Positions 59,701 through 64,000 of a stretch of 64,000 nucleotides of DNA are shown one piece after another. This DNA comes from Paratinospora sagittata (Eukaryota > Streptophyta > Magnoliopsida > Ranunculales > Menispermaceae): positions 18,560,956-18,624,955 of the forward strand of contig CM069593.1 in the NCBI GenBank assembly GCA_035771175.1, given 5' to 3'. The notes beneath the pieces are model-generated. The model saw nothing but the letters and a program-made list of their open reading frames with translations, was not told the origin of the DNA and made no database searches. How positions within the stretch are numbered: the stretch's first letter is position 1; every line of letters begins with the position of its first letter. The translations under genes were made by a program, and so were the position numbers.

Positions 59701-62700
59701 GTTATAAGTTGTTTTAATGCTTAGGCAAAACATTGAAATAACTTGCAAAAATTAAAAAAAGAAAAGAAAAAATTGTTAAACCCCCAAAATATTCAATCTA
59801 ATGCTTGCTCAAGCATATCTTGAAAAAATAAAAAATAAAAAAACATGGTTCTTCCAATATTTAAACGAAGATTTTCTATCAATGCCGTCAAGGCATTAAC
59901 GCAATCCAAGGTAATTAAACTTGCATATGCTTGGAGGGTGCCAAGGCATTGCCTAGACGTAGCTTAGCCACTACAAATTAAATAAGTAATATCTTTATAT
60001 GATATGAAGTTATTTAAGGTTATAAAAATAAAACCTAAAAAACTTGATGTCCTAAGGAAACTTTTAAAATTTTGTAAAAGGTATTTCTGAATCTAAAACA
60101 TCGAGAAAGTGTTACCATCTTAAATATTATTTGTTAATTAAATAATAATTAAAAAAATCATGTTGGTTTTTAAGATAACAAATATTTTTGGTTTTGATTT
60201 ATGGAAAAATAATAAACGAAGAAATTAAAAATAGATGAAAAGGTTGAGATGTTCGTTTATATTTGTTTAAAAAAAATATTATAAATGTGAAGTGCTTAAA
60301 ATTTTAAAGTTCCAAAACTACTGCCTAAAGAACTACCCTAGGTGATTGTCTTAGAGATGAAAATTCCTATATTTATTGAGCTTTGCGAAAAAATTGTCCA
60401 CATTGAATTACGCTCCGGGAAATAATGTTGAATTTTAAGTAACCAAGTACATGGCAAAGTCGGGTTTTTAATCCTTAAATTTCCTTGCTAATGTAAGAAC
60501 AAGACTTCTTGTTCTCAGAATTCAGATAATATAGAAGAAAATTTAGGACTTTTTGAGCTGTATGGAAAGTAAAGTATTACATCTTACCTTCCAACAGGAT
60601 AGACATCAACTGAATTTCCCAAAAATTTAGTCTTCAACTTAGAAGTCACATCATAAGTAAAATGCTCATTTTCAGCATGGCCAGCACTCATTGGGGGGTG
60701 ATGACTGACCTGTTATAAGGAATAAATTAAAATGAACCACACCATCCACAAATCCAGGTTACATCTCCAATAAAAAAAAATGAAGCTGCAACCAGAATTT
60801 TACATCAGAAACAGCAGTGAAAAGAATTATATGGGCCTCATCTATAATGCATGTGGAACAGTGAAAAAAACAAAAAAGACATAAGAAAATAAAGAAAGAT
60901 ACTTAAAAGAACAAGAGAAAAGAAAGCAGAATCATGAGAAATTTACCTGCTCTGAAATAAATGTGATTCCACCGTGATTAGCCAATTCATATGTCTCCCC
61001 AAGTATGGGGTTGAAAGGCTTCCAGGTCCTCTGGTAGGCAAAGTAAACAGATATTGCCCATGAAGCTGCGTCCAGGACTCATTAAATCCATTGCACAAGC
61101 ATTATCTGCAAGTACTTTACCAATAATAAGTACAAAGAATACTTACAAGCATAAACCAACTGAAGATAAGGATCCTCGCATTCATCAGCCTTGTCTAACA
61201 AGTGGGTGTACTCCATTAGCTGCACCAGATATTGTGTAATTAGTAATATAATTGCATAAACAGTATTACACATCCAGCATTACACACCTCTGCCATTTTC
61301 TGAAGCATGGTCATTGGCTCAAAAATGATGACTGGCAGTGTGACCATTGATGTGACATCTGAGCCTATATACTTCTGCATCATCTTCCAATAACCATCCC
61401 GCTCCTGCAAGAAAACAATGAAGTGATGATAGAGTCAAACATAAGCAACATTGAAATAGAATGCAAAATAGTTATTTTCAGGAGAAAATACGCTGAATAT
61501 CGAATTTATTCATTTATTTGGAAAAGGGGTGAAGAACAGAGAAATATTGATGCAATAAGAATGTTATTGAGTAAGGGAGAGAGGTAGAACCTCTTGCTTC
61601 CATCTTCCTCTATGAGCTTCCGCTTCTGCATCTTCTGTGCCTCCTTCTGGATTTATGACTTCAAGACCTTCATAACCAAGCAACCTGGAGGAGAAGAAGA
61701 AAACCAACCTTTAGTCATGAACTGAATCACGCAAAATATGAAGCTAATTTGGCAGAACATATAATGATAAATCCAATATGCTGATTATCAGTGCACAGAT
61801 TTATTTCCTAATAAGCTCAAGATTTAAAAGGCTCAACAAAGTAGAAGGTTATATCCAACAAAACAAACAAAGTGAAAAAATTAATCAAGTAAACACAAAG
61901 AAAGATTATTCTGCTACTGATCAGAAGCACTTCACCATTAGCACAGTAATGTACAATGGTGAAACATGGAATTTCCAAATGACCAGATGGCCATCTACAA
62001 ATTCCCAAAAGGTCTCGATTGAGGCAGAAAACTCGATAAATAGCTTCTTGTTGCAAATACACCTTGCTCCAACATGAAATGGAAACAAAAAAGGGGCTGG
62101 CTTGTCTAGCAAACAAAAAATAATTAATTTCAACGACTAAATTTGCAGTAGTCAAGCCAGCTAATGAGCACGCGTCTGATTAATATGTGAATTAACCATC
62201 AAGTCGAATAACTAACATCAATATTAATTAGCTAACGAAACTGCAATGCTGAGATGGAGAATTTAGCACTTTGAGCAGTCAAATTCACTCAAATGACAAA
62301 ACAAACAGGCACAATAATGAATTTACCACCTTACCAATCCAAAAAATTAAAAGAAGAAAAGAGTTTGTCATTTCAATACCAACTTTTACATATTCTTTTT
62401 CTTGTAAAAATCACGCTAGTAAGATTAAAAGCCCAAAAAGAGTACAACCAACATGAAAAAGGCCAAATTGAAATCGAAAACTGCTAAAAAGAACCATAGT
62501 AACTCGTTCACGGCAGTTCGATTAGGGTTCTCTAGAACGAAACCACCACATCTAGAGATCAATCACGAAATAGAACTAAACGATCAAATCTTGCGAGATC
62601 GCCATACCCGTTCACAGATTTATGCATCGCGCTACCAAAGTTGGACAAGCTAGATGCGATCGACGAGAAGAATCCGCCGCCTTGCTTCTGATCCTTCGAG

Positions 62701-62705
62701 GCCAT
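56725..62705 (-). CDS. Oxysterol-binding-protein-related protein, ORP3 type, 10 coding exons
   Basis: Minus-strand exons 62705-62608, 61684-61591, 61404-61288, 61219-61147, 61065-60947, 60709-60588, 59612-59436, 59163-59019, 57424-57246 and 56974-56725 join to 457 residues, the same length I recall for Arabidopsis ORP3a. It starts [20 protein letters not shown]. The OSBP signature EQVSHHPP falls at residues 166-173 across an intron. Other family blocks are [46 protein letters not shown] and [11 protein letters not shown]. There is no PH domain or ankyrin repeat, as in the short plant ORPs. The family binds or exchanges sterols and phosphoinositides at ER contacts; Arabidopsis ORP3a is held at the ER by a VAP protein. 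The start is the conserved ATG at 62705, although an in-frame ATG exists at 62780. Confidence 0.96.
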
Positions 62706-64000
62706 CCCGACAAATCTTAATTTAAATCTTCTCCCGCAACTAGATGACCTATAAGTGATTAAACGAGCGTTCAAATCCAAAAACAGGTCAATCCAGACAC
62801 ACCATCTAATTCAATCGACGACATATCTGAATTCTGATCAGAAAATCAATAAAAAAAAAAAACCTACCGATCGGTTCACAGAAATAAGGGAAACCAAGAA
62901 AAATTCGTCTCGTAGACAGATGAGAGAGTTGTTAATAATAATAATAATAATGATAATAAATTGAAAAGCGAGCAGAGGAGGAATTACAGAGAACAGCGAG
63001 GGCGATGATGAGTAGAAACTCTTTGGCGGTCCCTTTGTTTGAAGCCAAGATGGGATTTTTATGTTTTTTATTATGTTATTACTTCTTTTCTTTTCTTTTT
63101 CGATCGCTCTCGAAAAGCAAACAAGATTTTATTCGAGAAAAAATATTTCAATGTTTTGGCTACTCAGTTATTGTGTATAACAGAAAGGGAAAATTAAATA
63201 AATGAAGACAGAGAAATTTTTAGTAATATTTCAGAGTCCATTTCTTTGGAAATTACCTGCCGAAGAGTCCTCGTATATCGTAATGGTTGACGCCAATACT
63301 GGTAACGATATTATAACCTATAGTTTTTTATATTTATGTTATATTATAAACTATAGTTTTTATATTTATGTTATGAGCCTATTTCATAAAACAAAAAGGA
63401 AGACATTCCAAATTCTTTTGTTATTGATGTTCATTTTTTTATTTCGTTCTTAGATATGTGACAATACACTTTTTGTATTTAATTAAAGAGTTAGTTAGGA
63501 GAATAAGCTTAAATAACCCAAAGCTTAATCTAAATTAATTGAAGATTTTACATTTATTTATTTTTTTCATTTGAATTGTATTTGAGTAGCACATTAATGG
63601 GTGTGAGTTCGAGGCATAATTATATTGTTTTTTTTTTCTTTCCCTAAGACGGTGTTTTACAAATCTCAAAAGATTAATTAACTAGCACTGTATTGATTTC
63701 TATTATGTTTCCTTTGTGCATATTGATATCAGATTTTATTAATCAGTCAACCTCCCAATATCTATAGTAAAAAATTAGGCAGGGCTTGTGGGAATGGACC
63801 CATCCCTCCTTTATTGCAACCCTCTAGTCTACGCTACACATGTTTCCAAATGATTTGAATTAGGATATTGTCATTTGTGGATTCGTGTGGGATGGGTACG
63901 AATGAATGGCACTAATATTTGTTCCGCATCCTCTTCCTCTTCTCATACAAATAAAATAAAAATGAGAAATAACATAGAGATTGAACAGATTCAAAACTGT
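62706..64000. other. ORP3 upstream region and spacer
   Basis: The first about 300 bases (to about 63020) should contain the ORP leader and include an (AAT)n run (62933-62957). The rest is AT-rich with no gene recognised. Short ORFs at 63005-63453 are T-rich and lack family features. Confidence 0.5.

Overview
This is nuclear DNA of a flowering plant, most likely a eudicot. It is AT-rich, its genes are split by short GT-AG introns, it carries plant-only gene families (SAUR, GRAS, telomere-repeat-binding TRP), and it holds plant-type SINE, LINE, copia, solo-LTR and MITE remnants. I cannot name the species.

Seven unrelated housekeeping or regulatory loci can be read exon by exon. From left to right they are: a HAD-type pyrimidine 5'-nucleotidase (531-2202, +); a cluster of three small auxin-up RNA (SAUR) genes (9477-14043, all -); an MPP6 exosome-cofactor gene (14680-18280, +) that diverges from the third SAUR; a plastid-type YidD gene (18825-19819, +); an intronless GRAS factor of the SCL9/14/33 group (25446-27749, -); a TRP/TBP1 telomere-repeat-binding protein (48343-52559, -, nine coding exons); and an ORP3-type oxysterol-binding-protein-related gene (56725-62705, -, ten coding exons). 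For every spliced gene I joined exons at GT-AG sites, and the reading frame closes with no internal stop. From memory, the order ORP3 - TRP - GRAS - MPP6-like - HAD resembles Arabidopsis At5g59420-At5g59480, so the window is probably an ancient syntenic block.

Between these genes lies rearranged DNA. At 2880-5027 a broken UFD1-like gene is joined to a frameshifted copia gag fragment. At 6228-6837 is a LINE tail. The SAUR cluster grew by duplication of a gene together with its promoter.

The largest structural event is a direct tandem duplication, unit 1 at about 33556-40709 and unit 2 at about 40708-49400. It copied the last two exons of the TRP gene, a solo LTR, a Harbinger-like MITE and hairpin-bearing 97-bp repeats. 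Unit 1 also holds a foreign 0.88 kb piece, absent from unit 2, that looks like a promoter, leader and signal-peptide start of an ER or secreted protein.

The remaining gaps (19820-25445, 27750-33555, 54400-56724, 62706-64000) show no convincing genes. No CRISPR array, rRNA or intact tRNA gene was seen, and nothing resembles a bacterial-style defence or biosynthetic system.
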